Assembly: GCA_039930985.1 (NCBI GenBank)
Contig: JBDTSV010000111.1
Span: 1-64,000, forward strand
DNA from: CADEED01 sp039930985
Lineage (GTDB): Bacteria > Pseudomonadota > Gammaproteobacteria > Steroidobacterales > Steroidobacteraceae
Length of the DNA: 64,000 bases
Direction: 5' to 3'
The translations under genes were made by a program, and so were the position numbers. Below are positions 44,478 to 54,219 of this stretch, piece after piece (the stretch's first letter is position 1; each line of letters starts with the position of its first letter). The notes beneath the pieces were generated by a model, which worked only from the letters and a program-made list of their open reading frames with translations, searched no databases and was not told where the DNA came from.

Positions 44478-44876
44478 ATGAGCGAAGAACCCAAACGCCG
44501 ACTGGCCGATCGACTCGGCATGTCGCCCACCGTCATCTCCGAGAGCACCACCATCGTTGGCGACATCGAGACGCGCGGACCGCTCATGGTCTCGGGCCGC
44601 ATCCAGGGCAACGGCAAGGTGGGCGGCACACTCAGCGTGGGCAAGAGCGCGCAATGGGAAGGTGACATCTCCGCACGCCAGGCAGTGATTGCCGGCAATG
44701 TCGTCGGCAAGATCGTGATCGAAGACAAGCTCGAGATCAGTGCGAGCGCGGTGATCGAAGGCGAGATCGTCGCCAAAATCCTCGCGATTGCCAATGGCGC
44801 GCGAATCGAGGGCGAGGTCACCGTGACGAGCGGAAAGCCGATCCTGAAGTTCGAAGAGAAGCGCGCAGCCGGCTGA
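44478..44876 (+). CDS. Bactofilin (polymer-forming cytoskeletal protein)
   Basis: 132 residues from ATG 44478 (GGAG seven bases upstream; an ATG six bases earlier is possible). The bactofilin domain (about 20-115) is a right-handed beta-helix with six-residue periodicity (VSGRIQGNGKVGGTLSVGKS, VIAGNVVGKIVIEDKLEI, VIEGEIVAKILAI). Flanking tails are short and polar. Bactofilins polymerise without nucleotide and organise cell-wall enzymes at specific sites. Confidence 0.92.
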   Translation: MSEEPKRRLADRLGMSPTVISESTTIVGDIETRGPLMVSGRIQGNGKVGGTLSVGKSAQWEGDISARQAVIAGNVVGKIVIEDKLEISASAVIEGEIVAKILAIANGARIEGEVTVTSGKPILKFEEKRAAG

Positions 44877-44900
44877 AGCGATTCGTCCGCGGCCTTTCGA

Positions 44901-47441
44901 TCAATTGCAGCCGGCCAGCCCGTTCACCCAGTCCGTCAGCAGCGCCACGCCCGCGGTATCGATCTGATGTCGCGCGAGTGGCGGCATCGCGTCCGTGCCG
45001 ATGCGATTCACGCGCGCCACCGCCACCGAACGTGCCGCCGATCCGGGCGCGAGGATGCGCGGGTCGGTGAGCCCGAGATTTCCGAGCGTCGGCGTCACGT
45101 CGCAGGCATTGGTGGCGTTGAGCGCCGTGGTGTAGCGGAAATCGAGGTCCGATGGCGCCGGCCCGCCCGGTCTATGACAGTGCGAACAGTTGGTATGTAG
45201 ATAGGCACGCGCCCGAAGGCCGAGCGCCGCGCTGCCGAAGGGATCGGGGATCGACGGCAACTGTGCCGGTGGCAAGGTGAGCGCCGGCGTCAGCGTGTCG
45301 ATGGAATTGAGGGTGGTGAGCTGGTTGGCGGTGCGTCCCGTCGGATAGCCGAAGTCACCGTTGAGCTGCCCGACCTCAAGGCCGAGCGTGCGGCCCGCAG
45401 CGGCCGAATGACACTGCAGGCACTGCGCTTCACTCGGGAATTCCCAGGTCTGGCCAGCAACCTGCACTGTCTTGCCACCGATCACGCGGGTGGCGTCCGT
45501 TCCGCCCGCGTTCCATTCATAGGTATAGCCGGCCCAGTTGCCATCGCTGTGGCGCATGAAGAGGCGCGTCTCCACGAGCTGCGCGCCAATGCTGAAATTT
45601 TTCACGAGCACGCTGCCATTGGGAAAATCGAAATCGTTGTTGGCGTCGATGACGATGCGCTGTCCGTCGGGCAACGCCAGCCAGCGATTCTTGATCGCGC
45701 CATCGGAAAAGAACGGAGCGTTGGGCGCGTACGGAATGAGCCCGGTCGCGGGCTGCGTTGGAGTGGTGCTGTTCACGCAACCGGTCTGCGACAGCTGCGC
45801 CGGAATCTGCCGGCCACCGCCCGCGCCCTGGACCAGCCGGTTCAGCGTGCCGGCGAGATCGACTATGTAGACCTCGCCATCAGTGTCCTGGCCGAATGCC
45901 GCGATCTGCAGGCTGGTCGGATACGCCTCCGCCGCGGTGAGCGTCAGTGTGGGCGTCGTGTTGCGCGGGATGTTCCAGAGATTGCCGCTACCGAAATCGC
46001 CGAACACGTACCGGCCGAACAGCGCGGGAATCGCGCTGCCGCGATACACCACGCCACCGGTCGTGGAAAAGCCGAGCGTTCGGCCGTACTGAGCGACGGG
46101 GGCGATGGAACTTGCGCTGTTGGTGCCACAGGCCATCCCCGTGTTGGTGGTGCCCTCGAAGCAGCGCCAGCCGTAGTTGCCACCCAGTGTCACCAGGTCC
46201 ACTTCTTCGAGCGCGTCCTGACCCACATCGTTGAGCCAGAGCTGGCCGCTGCCACGATCGAAGCTCCAGCGCCAGGGATTGCGGAAACCGTAGGCGTAGA
46301 TCTCGGGACAGTTGGCCGTCCCGTTGCCGGTGGCATTGCAACGCCCATTCGTCGCGTAGGGGTTCGACGGCGGGATTGTGTACGTCGTGGTCGTCGTCGT
46401 CGCGGAAACGTCGATGCGCAGCATCTTCCCCAACAAGGTGGTCAGCAGCTGGCTGTTGCCGATGGTGCCGTGTTGATCGTTGCCACCGCCGCCGTCCCCG
46501 ATACCGATGTAGAGGAAGCCATCCGGACCGAAGGCGATGTTGCCGCCGTTGTGATTGCTCTCCGGATCATCGACGTTGAAAAGCGGGATCTCGCTCGCCG
46601 GATCGAGCGTGGTGCCGCCGGCGACCAGACTGAACTGCGACACGCGATCCACCAGCCCGAGTGTCGTGTCCGTGGCCGTGTAGTAGAAAAACACGCGCGG
46701 GTCGGTCGGGTAGTTCGGATGGAAGGCCATGCCGAGCAGGCCACGCTCGTCAGTCGCGCTGTTCGGGTTCGAAGTGAGGAGCGAGGCCAGGTTGATGAAC
46801 TCGCGCGTGGTAGACGCATTCGCCGTGTTGTCGAACACGCGCACCGATCCGGTCTTCTGCACTACATACCAGCGCGCGGAATTGCCGGGCTCCTGGAGCA
46901 TGGCTATGGGTTGCTGGAAGGTCAGATTGGGGAACGCGCGCTGCACGGCGACGGCGACGGTCGAGCTCGGCGGTGCGCCGGCGAGGCACGTGGTGTTGGA
47001 TGGACGTGCGTCGAGACCGCCGACTGGCGGGGTGCCGCCGGTGGTGGCGTTCGCGGCAGCGGAGGCCGCGGATATGTTGGGCGGGTTCGCCGCATCCACG
47101 GCCCGCACCGTATAGGTGTACGCGGTCCCGGCGTTGAGGCCATTGTCGGTGTAGTTAGTGGTCTGCACCGTGGCAACGGGGGTGGCGCCGCCGTTGCGAT
47201 AGACGCGGTATTCGCCAATGCCGCTCACATCCGTGGACGCGGTCCAGCTCACGAGAATCTGGGTGGGGGATTGCGCAGCCGCGGTGACGCCCGCGGGTAT
47301 GGTCGGCGGCGTGGTATCAGTGACAGGCGGTGGTGGCGGTGGATCATCACCGCCCGGGCCGTTGCTGCATCCGGCGAGCAAAATCAGGGCCAGAGTGACG
47401 GCCGCAAGGCCAGCTGCAAACCGCGGCGCATCGAGCACCAT
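44901..47441 (-). CDS. Lipoprotein with FnIII, PQQ glucose/sorbosone dehydrogenase and cytochrome c-like regions
   Basis: 846 residues from ATG 47441 (GGAGGT upstream). Lipobox LLAGC near residue 25, then a Pro-rich linker. One fibronectin type III domain (about 45-135) with VSWTASTDVSGIGEYRVYR. A six-bladed PQQ-dependent dehydrogenase domain (about 165-560) has GLLGMAFHPNYPTDPRVFFY and EIYAYGFRNPWRWSFD. A C-terminal region holds two haem c motifs, CLQCH (about 673) and CSHCH (about 751). Predicted periplasmic sugar oxidation with internal electron transfer to haem. Confidence 0.88.
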   Translation of the reverse strand: MVLDAPRFAAGLAAVTLALILLAGCSNGPGGDDPPPPPPVTDTTPPTIPAGVTAAAQSPTQILVSWTASTDVSGIGEYRVYRNGGATPVATVQTTNYTDNGLNAGTAYTYTVRAVDAANPPNISAASAAANATTGGTPPVGGLDARPSNTTCLAGAPPSSTVAVAVQRAFPNLTFQQPIAMLQEPGNSARWYVVQKTGSVRVFDNTANASTTREFINLASLLTSNPNSATDERGLLGMAFHPNYPTDPRVFFYYTATDTTLGLVDRVSQFSLVAGGTTLDPASEIPLFNVDDPESNHNGGNIAFGPDGFLYIGIGDGGGGNDQHGTIGNSQLLTTLLGKMLRIDVSATTTTTTYTIPPSNPYATNGRCNATGNGTANCPEIYAYGFRNPWRWSFDRGSGQLWLNDVGQDALEEVDLVTLGGNYGWRCFEGTTNTGMACGTNSASSIAPVAQYGRTLGFSTTGGVVYRGSAIPALFGRYVFGDFGSGNLWNIPRNTTPTLTLTAAEAYPTSLQIAAFGQDTDGEVYIVDLAGTLNRLVQGAGGGRQIPAQLSQTGCVNSTTPTQPATGLIPYAPNAPFFSDGAIKNRWLALPDGQRIVIDANNDFDFPNGSVLVKNFSIGAQLVETRLFMRHSDGNWAGYTYEWNAGGTDATRVIGGKTVQVAGQTWEFPSEAQCLQCHSAAAGRTLGLEVGQLNGDFGYPTGRTANQLTTLNSIDTLTPALTLPPAQLPSIPDPFGSAALGLRARAYLHTNCSHCHRPGGPAPSDLDFRYTTALNATNACDVTPTLGNLGLTDPRILAPGSAARSVAVARVNRIGTDAMPPLARHQIDTAGVALLTDWVNGLAGCN

Positions 47442-47493
47442 GCGAGTGACCTCCCAAAGTTGTTAGCAGCTCAGCACACCCGCGTGAGACTGC

Positions 47494-48504
47494 CTAGCTG
47501 TCCCGGTTCCGCGACAGCAATTTGACCGTCTGCGCGTCGATCCAGTTGCTGTCGCCCAGCGTCTCGAGGAAACCGCAGTGCCCGCCGCGCGCCGTGGTGA
47601 CGATGTCCAGGCGCGGCGTACGCGCGAGCCGCGCGAGATCCTTCACTTCGATGATGGGATCGTCGAGCGCGGTGAACACAGTGGCGGGCGCCGCGAGAGT
47701 TGTCAGACGATCACCCGTGATGGCGTAGCCAGCGAGGTATTCGTCCATGCTTGGATATTCGGTGTGCGCCAGCACGAGCTGCCGGGTCATCTCGCGCAGG
47801 CTGCGGATGCGCAGCAGCTCTTCGAAATCGTAGAGGTCGGGCCGGGCCAGCTGTTTCCTGACGAGCGAGCGGCTCCATTTGCGCACGAAATAGTAGTGAT
47901 AGAGCGGCGAACCCCGTTCGAGCGTGGTGAGCGTCACGGCCGGATCGAGCACCGGCGACACGGCGATCACGCGTTCGATGGGAAGGTCGCGTGCTTCGCG
48001 GTGCGCGGCCACGCGCAACATGAAGTTGCCGCCCAGCGAAAACCCCGCGAGCACCAGTGGCATGGCGGGAAATTGCTTCGCCAGCGCACGCACCGCGCCA
48101 ACGACTTCGGGCAGACGGCATGAATGGAACAGCTCGCGATTGAGGTGATGCGTGGTGCCGTGGTCCCGCAGGTTGAGGCGCACGACTTCGAGACCTTGCG
48201 CAAACAATGTGCGCGCCATCGAGAGCACGTAAGTCGATTCGGCGCTTCCTTCCCAGCCATGCAGCAGCACCGCCATGCGTTGCCCCGGTTCCCGGCCGCG
48301 CCTGGCGGGGCTTGCATGGAAGGCCTGAAGCGTTACGCCATCGCCGCACTCGAGCAGCAGTTCTTCGCTCGCGGCGCGCAGCGCAATGGCGCTGCGCTCG
48401 ACGCGCGGACGGCGTGGCGGCAGGCTGGAAAGTATGGTCTGGAAGTGCGGGCCCCGCAGCCAGCGCCGGGGTCGAAACGAGCTGTCGAGCGGAAAGCCCG
48501 TCAC
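47494..48504 (-). CDS. YheT-like alpha/beta hydrolase
   Basis: 336 residues from GTG 48504, whose GTGA overlaps the stop of the response-regulator gene. YheT/EMB8 features are clear: the N-terminal RPRRWLRGPHFQTILSSL, VLLHGWEGSAES for the oxyanion region, the nucleophile Ser in AGFSLGGNFMLR, the Asp in ALDDPII and the His in TARGGHCGF. Cytosolic esterase or lipase of unknown substrate. The longer overlapping frames here are shadows. Confidence 0.9.
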   Translation of the reverse strand: MTGFPLDSSFRPRRWLRGPHFQTILSSLPPRRPRVERSAIALRAASEELLLECGDGVTLQAFHASPARRGREPGQRMAVLLHGWEGSAESTYVLSMARTLFAQGLEVVRLNLRDHGTTHHLNRELFHSCRLPEVVGAVRALAKQFPAMPLVLAGFSLGGNFMLRVAAHREARDLPIERVIAVSPVLDPAVTLTTLERGSPLYHYYFVRKWSRSLVRKQLARPDLYDFEELLRIRSLREMTRQLVLAHTEYPSMDEYLAGYAITGDRLTTLAAPATVFTALDDPIIEVKDLARLARTPRLDIVTTARGGHCGFLETLGDSNWIDAQTVKLLSRNRDS

Positions 48505-49625
48505 TGCGCCTGGTTAGGCTGTGCCTGGGCAGCCGGCGCCGCCGAGACCGGCGGCGTCGCGGTTGCGCGGACGGTTGCCGGTGCACCTGCCGGCGCGGCG
48601 ACCGCACCGGTGGGCACCAGTTCCACGCCCTGGCTGGCGGCAGCGGCGGCGTCCGGCGCATCCAGAGCATCTGGTGCGGGAACGACCGCGTTGGGATCGG
48701 TCGCGACTGGTTCAAACACCGCGGCCGGCGGACTAACTACCTTGGGAAGCGCGCGCAGGATTTCGAGTTCGGTATAGGCCGCCTTGAGATCAGTGCGCAG
48801 CGCGGCGACTTCGCCGCCCTGATTCCACCACAGCCAGGACATGACCGCAGTGCCGGCCAGCGCCACGAGCGCCGTTGACCAGCCGGTGATCGCGCCCCAG
48901 GCACGCCGCTCGGGCATGACCGTGGGCAGGTCCAGGTCAGGTGCGTCGCGCGCCGGCAGCAGCGCGGACAAATCGCCCTGCAGACGTTCGGAATGGGAAT
49001 CGAAGGCGCTGCCGATGAAACTGCGCAGCGCGGCTATCTCTTTCTGAAGCGAGACGTCGAGCGCGGCGCGGATCTCGAGCGACATCTTCGGTAACAGCAG
49101 CGCGAATTGCTGGTCGGCCGCGGCGGACGCTTCCGCATCGCTGCTTTTGGCAGCCACGGGGAGTTCGACCACGATCGCCGACTCGTTGGCGGGCGCCATG
49201 TCCGGCGCCTGGTTCGGCTCCATGAAAGCGGTTTGTTCGCGCGTTCGACGATCGGACACCAACTGCAGCTGGTAAAGCATCTTGGTGACGTCAGCGTGTT
49301 TGATCTGCTTGGGCAGCACGCCTTCGGCGCCGAGCGCACGCGCCTGGCCGAGATACAAATCCCCTTCCTGCGAGGTGTACATGAGGATGGGGATGGCCGA
49401 GGTGCGTGGATTGTTCTTGATGGATTGCACGGCCTGGAAGCCGTCCATGCCCGGCATCATGTGATCCATGAAGATCACGTCGGGGCGCATGCGGGTGAGG
49501 TAGTCGATGGCGGCTTCCGCGGATTCGGCCGCATCCACCGTGATTTCGTGGCGTTCGAGGATGCGCGACAGGAACGCGCGTGCGGACTTCGAATCGTCCA
49601 CGACAAGGGCTCGCTTGGAAGACAT
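48501..49625 (-). CDS. Response regulator receiver fused to a membrane helix
   Basis: 374 residues from ATG 49625 (GGAGGAGAG upstream). Receiver domain (about 4-122) with acidic pair Asp10-Asp11, phospho-acceptor Asp54 (VIFMDHMMPG), Thr in LMYTSQ and Lys in VLPKQI. A linker region (about 123-245) follows, then one membrane helix at about 250-270 (WSTALVALAGTAVMSWLWW) and a Pro/Ala-rich tail. There is no DNA-binding or enzymatic output domain. A receiver tethered by a C-terminal membrane helix is unusual. It is translationally coupled to the YheT-like gene. Confidence 0.85.
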   Translation of the reverse strand: MSSKRALVVDDSKSARAFLSRILERHEITVDAAESAEAAIDYLTRMRPDVIFMDHMMPGMDGFQAVQSIKNNPRTSAIPILMYTSQEGDLYLGQARALGAEGVLPKQIKHADVTKMLYQLQLVSDRRTREQTAFMEPNQAPDMAPANESAIVVELPVAAKSSDAEASAAADQQFALLLPKMSLEIRAALDVSLQKEIAALRSFIGSAFDSHSERLQGDLSALLPARDAPDLDLPTVMPERRAWGAITGWSTALVALAGTAVMSWLWWNQGGEVAALRTDLKAAYTELEILRALPKVVSPPAAVFEPVATDPNAVVPAPDALDAPDAAAAASQGVELVPTGAVAAPAGAPATVRATATPPVSAAPAAQAQPNQAQ

Positions 49626-49964
49626 CAACTCTCCTCCGCTTCGAACACATCAACGGCTTATGGAAAGTTTAGCGTCAACGGATCGGCTGGACGAACATTT
49701 TTTCAGGAGGATTCACGGCTCTCGTCGACATTCGACCGACGCGACGCGCTCGAAATCGGCTGTGATCCAGCGCACAGAAGATGGATTTTCCCGCGACACC
49801 GCGCAGACGCTGCCAAATGACGAGTCGCATACTCGAGACGTCGATGTTTCCTGCGACTAAAGATGTTGGTAAGTGCGTCGAGCAGGTTGCAGTCGACCAG
49901 CAGCCCTAAAGAGCAATAACAGGGACTAGCGAAGGGGCCTTGGCGCAAGCCACCCCAAACCCCA

Positions 49965-49991
49965 GCGGCGCGGTGCAATTCACCGCGCCGC
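49965..49991 (-). terminator. Hairpin downstream of the glycosyltransferase gene
   Basis: GCGGCGCGGTG/CACCGCGCCGC is a perfect 11-bp stem with loop CAATT, 33 bp after the GT4 stop. There is no T-run, so it may be a rho-dependent or weak terminator. In the rest of the gap 49626-50023 I see no gene. Confidence 0.45.
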
Positions 49992-50023
49992 AACTCCTTC
50001 AGGAGCTACGCAATTCCCAGGAG

Positions 50024-51229
50024 CTACGCTCCACTCGTAACGGCGTCCGCGGCGGACGCCGTACGTGAAAGCGAAGAGCGGTTGGCCCGCACCTTCTCGT
50101 AAAACGACACCAGTTTTCTGGCCATGGCCAGCGACGCCCAGGATTCGGCGTGGGCGCGCAGCTGCGCTCGTCGCGGTGCGTCCGGCGCAAGCTTCAAGGC
50201 CTGCACGACTGCGGCCGCAAACGCCTCTTCTTCCTCAGGGACTACGAAGGCACCACACTCTGGCGTGAGGATGGAGCGCGTGCCCAACTCGGCGGTCGAC
50301 ACCACCGGCGTGCCCTGCGCCATCGCCTCCAGCAGCACCAGCCCCTGGGTCTCGGTGCGCGAGGCAAACACGAATGCGTCACCGGCCGCGTAGCAGTTCG
50401 GCAGATCGGTGCTGCGATCGAGGTAACCGATGAACCGCACGGCAGCCTGTATCCCGAGATCGCGCGCGAGACGCGTGAGGTGCGGGAGCGCCGGCCCTTC
50501 GCCAGCCACGACGAACAGAGCGTCGGGGCGAAGCGTGAGCACCTTCACGAACATGCGCAGCAGGAAGTCGATGTTCTTCTCGAATGCCACGCGCCCAACG
50601 TACAAGAGCAGTGGCCGGTCGGGCGGCAGATCGAATTGCCGGCGGAAGCGCGCGCCGTCGCCGCGAATGAAACTCTCGGCGCTGAGACCGGTGGGCAACA
50701 CTTCGATGGGCGTGGTGACGCCGTAGGCCTGCAGCGCGTCGCGCATCGGCGCGCTCGGTGATATGAGCTCGGCGACGTCAGCGCACTGCGAGAGCGTGAA
50801 CCGCCGTGCGATCCAGCGGCCTATGCCCCGCGGCAGTATGGGCACGTAGTGATGCAGGTAATCCTCGAAAAAGGTGTGATAGGTGGCAACCACCGGCAAA
50901 CCGTTTTCGCGCGCAAAACGTACGCCGGCGTAGTGCGCGATGAAGGGCGTGTGGATGTGCACGAGGTCGACCTTGGCCGCCAGCTCGCGATCGAGCACGC
51001 GCTTCAACGGTCCGCCGAGAAAGCGGCGGTCTTCGGGGTCGCGCGGCACTCCTCCCGAAGGCACGCGGATTATCGAGGGGTCTGCATCCACGCCGGCACC
51101 CGGATAGGCGGGCGTCACCAGCATGGTCGCAACGCCAAGCTGCGCCAGGTCGGAGCGGAAGGTGCGGATCGAAGTGGAGACGCCGTTGACGCGCGGGAAA
51201 TAGACGTCGGAAACGAAGAGAACGCGCAT
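50024..51229 (-). CDS. GT4-family glycosyltransferase
   Basis: 401 residues from ATG 51229. GT-B fold: the N-terminal acceptor domain starts MRVLFVSDVYFPRVNGVSTS, and the C-terminal nucleotide-sugar domain has LLYVGRVAFEKNIDFLL and the family EX7E region in ASRTETQGLVLLEAMAQGTP. Resembles alpha-mannosyl and sulfoquinovosyl transferases acting on membrane lipids. Same strand as, and 25 bp upstream of, the PAP2 gene at 51255-51800 in genome order, so the two may be co-expressed. Confidence 0.9.
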   Translation of the reverse strand: MRVLFVSDVYFPRVNGVSTSIRTFRSDLAQLGVATMLVTPAYPGAGVDADPSIIRVPSGGVPRDPEDRRFLGGPLKRVLDRELAAKVDLVHIHTPFIAHYAGVRFARENGLPVVATYHTFFEDYLHHYVPILPRGIGRWIARRFTLSQCADVAELISPSAPMRDALQAYGVTTPIEVLPTGLSAESFIRGDGARFRRQFDLPPDRPLLLYVGRVAFEKNIDFLLRMFVKVLTLRPDALFVVAGEGPALPHLTRLARDLGIQAAVRFIGYLDRSTDLPNCYAAGDAFVFASRTETQGLVLLEAMAQGTPVVSTAELGTRSILTPECGAFVVPEEEEAFAAAVVQALKLAPDAPRRAQLRAHAESWASLAMARKLVSFYEKVRANRSSLSRTASAADAVTSGA

Positions 51230-51254
51230 GCGGCTCCGGGTCAGAAGAACGACA

Positions 51255-51800
51255 TCAGATGAATGAGGAGCCGATTGCGCCCGAGGCGGCGCCTAACAAG
51301 GCTCCCACCAGCACATCGGTGGGATAGTGCAATCCCAGCACCACGCGCGAGGCGGCAATCGACAGCGCCAGCGGAATCACCACGAAACCCAGCTCGGGAA
51401 ACGCCGCACATGCCTGCCAGCTGAAGGCCACCGCGTGCAGCGTGTGCCCGGACGGAAAGCTGTATCGATCGAGCGGCACCCCGGCGAGCGAGATGCCCGT
51501 GTAGCGAATGAATGGACGCTCACGAACGAAGGTGCGCTTGAGGAATTTGTAGACGGCGAGCCCCGCGGCGCCGCTCGCCAGCATGATCAACGCGACGTTC
51601 AGGCCGCGCGCTCCGTAGATCAATGGCAGCGCCAGCATGAGCGCGTACCAGATGACGCCGTCACCAAGGCGGCTGGCGACCTTGAAGAACACGCGAATGC
51701 CGGTGTGCTCAACGCCCCGATTGAGCCGGCGACAGAGCCGGTATTCGGCATTGTCGAACCGCGCCAGCAATGTGCCTTGCAGTGAGCCTGGACTTGCCAT
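51255..51800 (-). CDS. PAP2-family membrane phosphatase
   Basis: 181 residues from ATG 51800. Five to six helices with the three phosphatase motifs: KRTFVRERP (motif 1), PSGHTLH (motif 2) and SRVVLGLHYPTD (motif 3), which supply the Arg, His and Asp that act on lipid phosphates such as undecaprenyl pyrophosphate or phosphatidic acid. It is transcribed ahead of the GT4 gene, and the pairing suggests lipid or glycolipid synthesis. Confidence 0.92.
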   Translation of the reverse strand: MASPGSLQGTLLARFDNAEYRLCRRLNRGVEHTGIRVFFKVASRLGDGVIWYALMLALPLIYGARGLNVALIMLASGAAGLAVYKFLKRTFVRERPFIRYTGISLAGVPLDRYSFPSGHTLHAVAFSWQACAAFPELGFVVIPLALSIAASRVVLGLHYPTDVLVGALLGAASGAIGSSFI

Positions 51801-52004
51801 GGCTGCGCAGTCTGGGGCGCGCACAAGGCGGCCGGATGACGCTGATATTGCGGATTTATTGCGATGTCGGCCAAACCCTCGAACCGGGTGGTTAGTTAGG
51901 CAGCGGATTCTGTCGCATGCGACCGGCGTCACGAATCCGTCGCCAAACCTCGATCGGATGTCGCCGATGCGGCTGATCTGGCCGTGGCGCTACAATCCAC
52001 GCCC

Positions 52005-54086
52005 ATGAGGCGACTCTTATATAAGCGGCATGCGGGCCTGCTGGGCGCGGCGCTGGTGCTTATGGGCTTCGCGCCGCTCTCCCGCGCTCTCGACGCCATC
52101 GTGCTCGAGGTGCGCGAAATGACCCTGGCCGGCATTCCGGTTGTGGGTGCGAGCGCACGCCTGGACGTGCTTTCAGACCGGCAGACCCGCCTGACGCTCA
52201 GTGCACTCGGTGCCACGCTTCCCGAGCCGATGGGCAAGTTGAGCGGCATCACGCTCGTCTGCGAAGCACCGGTGATCGCAGAGCCGCACTTTGGCTGCGC
52301 TGCCGGGCAACTCACTGGTCGCGGTGGCCCGACGGGTTCCATCGACATGCGGGTCGCCGCCGAAATGCGCACCGACACGGGCATCACCACCTTCAGTGGT
52401 AACGGCCTGAAGGTGGCGGGCACCGCCGCGAAGTTCGATGGCCAACTCGATGCCAAGGGCTGGCGCATGAAAGGCAGTACCGGTGAGACGAGCGTCGCGG
52501 CGCTTCGCAAATTCGCGGCGCCGTGGTTTCAGCTCCCGGCCGACGTCACCGGCGACGGCAAAGCCGCGATTGAAGGTGGCGCGAGCGATTGCGGTGACGG
52601 CACCGTGGTGGATGCCACGCTGAAGCTCGACGCCGTCGACCTCACCAATGAGGCGAGCACCATCGTCACCGACAAGCTCAGCGCTACCGCGCACCTGCGC
52701 GCCCAGCTGCATGCGAAGGACACGGCGCTTCATGTCGACCTCGCGGGAAAGCATGGCCAGGTGCTCGTGGGCCCGGTGCTGTTCGATTTCGGCAAGAACG
52801 CACTCGCCCTTTCCGCACAGGGATCCAAGCGCGGGGACCGGCTCGCCGTGGAATCCCTGCACTTGACGCAGAAGGATCTCATCGAGCTCACCGGTGGCGG
52901 CAGCGTGAATCTCGCCGGTGATGTTCCGGTCATCGATGGCGACTTCAAGCTCGCCAGCTTCGAGTTTCCAGCGGCGTACAGCACCTACATGCAGATCACG
53001 CTGGCCACCACCAGCCTCCTCAGCGATCTTCGCAGCAGCGGTAGTTTGACCGGCGAACTGTCGGTACGCGGCAACGGCCTCACGGCGCTGCACGTGTCGC
53101 CCAAGGACCTGGAGCTGCACGACAACAAGGGGCGGCTGTTTCTGTCGCGCATGAATGGCGACATCAACTGGGCTCCCGCGGGTGGCGCGAATCCCCGTGG
53201 TTCGAAACTCTCCTGGTCTTCGGGCGGCGCCTATGGATTGTCCGGTGGCGCGGCCCAGCTCGAATTTCTCCTGCTGGGCACGAATTTCGAGCTGACCCGC
53301 CCCACCAAACTACCGGTATTCGATGGCGGTCTGGCCATCGACACGTTCGCGATCAGCAACCCCGGCGCCAGCAACATGGAAGTGGCGTTCAAGGGCAAGG
53401 TGGAGCCCATCAGCATGCCGCTGCTCGCCAAGGCATTTGGCTGGCCGGAGTTTTCGGGAACGCTGGCTGCGAGCATTCCCGGCGTCACGCTCAAGGACAA
53501 CCTGCTGACCTTCCAGGGCAACGTCGAGTCGCAGGTATTCGGCGGCCGCATCATCGGCAGCAACATCCGCCTGCAGGATCCACTTGGCCGGTTTCCGCAG
53601 TTCTTCGCCGACGTGCGCGCCCGCGATCTCGACCTGGGCCTGCTCACGCAAACGTTCGAAGTGGGCAGCATCACTGGCAAGCTCGAGGTCGACGTACTCG
53701 GCCTGGAATTGTTCGGCTGGTCGCCAACAGCTTTCGACGCGCGTCTCGCGACTCCCAAAGGTGACAAATCGCGGCATCGCATCAGCGCCAAGGCAGTCAG
53801 CAGTCTGTCGAACGTCGGTGGTGGCGGCGGCGGCGTGGTACAGGCGCTGCAATCCGGCGTGCTGCGCTTCTTCGATGAATACAGCTACGACAAGCTGGGC
53901 ATCACCTGCAAACTCATCGGTGATGTCTGCGAGATGTCGGGCATCGAGCCCGCCGGAGTGGGCTACTACATCGTCAAGGGCGCGGGATTGCCACGCATCG
54001 ACATCATCGGCAGCCAGGGCCGCGTCAACTGGAATCAGCTGATGTCGTCCATCCCGAAGGACTTCAGCAGCGCCACCGTGAAGTGA
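52005..54086 (+). CDS. YdbH-like AsmA/TamB-family intermembrane protein
   Basis: 693 residues from ATG 52005. An N-terminal signal/anchor about 8-28 (AGLLGAALVLMGFAPLSRAL) precedes a long series of beta strands of the type found in AsmA-like bridge proteins. The C-terminal half has the dicarboxylate-transport/YdbH-type phrase (VFGGRIIGSNIRLQDPLGRF, then LGLLTQTFEVGSITGKLEVD). The gene pairs with a DUF1318 (YdbL) gene 133 bp downstream on the same strand, as in ydbH-ynbE-ydbL of enterobacteria. YdbH carries phospholipid toward the outer membrane there. Confidence 0.82.
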   Translation: MRRLLYKRHAGLLGAALVLMGFAPLSRALDAIVLEVREMTLAGIPVVGASARLDVLSDRQTRLTLSALGATLPEPMGKLSGITLVCEAPVIAEPHFGCAAGQLTGRGGPTGSIDMRVAAEMRTDTGITTFSGNGLKVAGTAAKFDGQLDAKGWRMKGSTGETSVAALRKFAAPWFQLPADVTGDGKAAIEGGASDCGDGTVVDATLKLDAVDLTNEASTIVTDKLSATAHLRAQLHAKDTALHVDLAGKHGQVLVGPVLFDFGKNALALSAQGSKRGDRLAVESLHLTQKDLIELTGGGSVNLAGDVPVIDGDFKLASFEFPAAYSTYMQITLATTSLLSDLRSSGSLTGELSVRGNGLTALHVSPKDLELHDNKGRLFLSRMNGDINWAPAGGANPRGSKLSWSSGGAYGLSGGAAQLEFLLLGTNFELTRPTKLPVFDGGLAIDTFAISNPGASNMEVAFKGKVEPISMPLLAKAFGWPEFSGTLAASIPGVTLKDNLLTFQGNVESQVFGGRIIGSNIRLQDPLGRFPQFFADVRARDLDLGLLTQTFEVGSITGKLEVDVLGLELFGWSPTAFDARLATPKGDKSRHRISAKAVSSLSNVGGGGGGVVQALQSGVLRFFDEYSYDKLGITCKLIGDVCEMSGIEPAGVGYYIVKGAGLPRIDIIGSQGRVNWNQLMSSIPKDFSSATVK

Positions 54087-54219
54087 GTTGATGGACTCGG
54101 CGCCCATTCAGGCCAATAATCGCGCGCACATTTGACGTAAGACTCGTTCAGGGCGCATTCATTGGTCGCGCCCGATCATGTCCCGCGTCCAGGCTTGCGC
54201 TTGGAATAAGGAGTTATCA

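Noticed and set aside
45408..47525. 705-residue plus-strand ORF
   Set aside because: Antisense shadow of the PQQ dehydrogenase gene, with no domain and biased composition.
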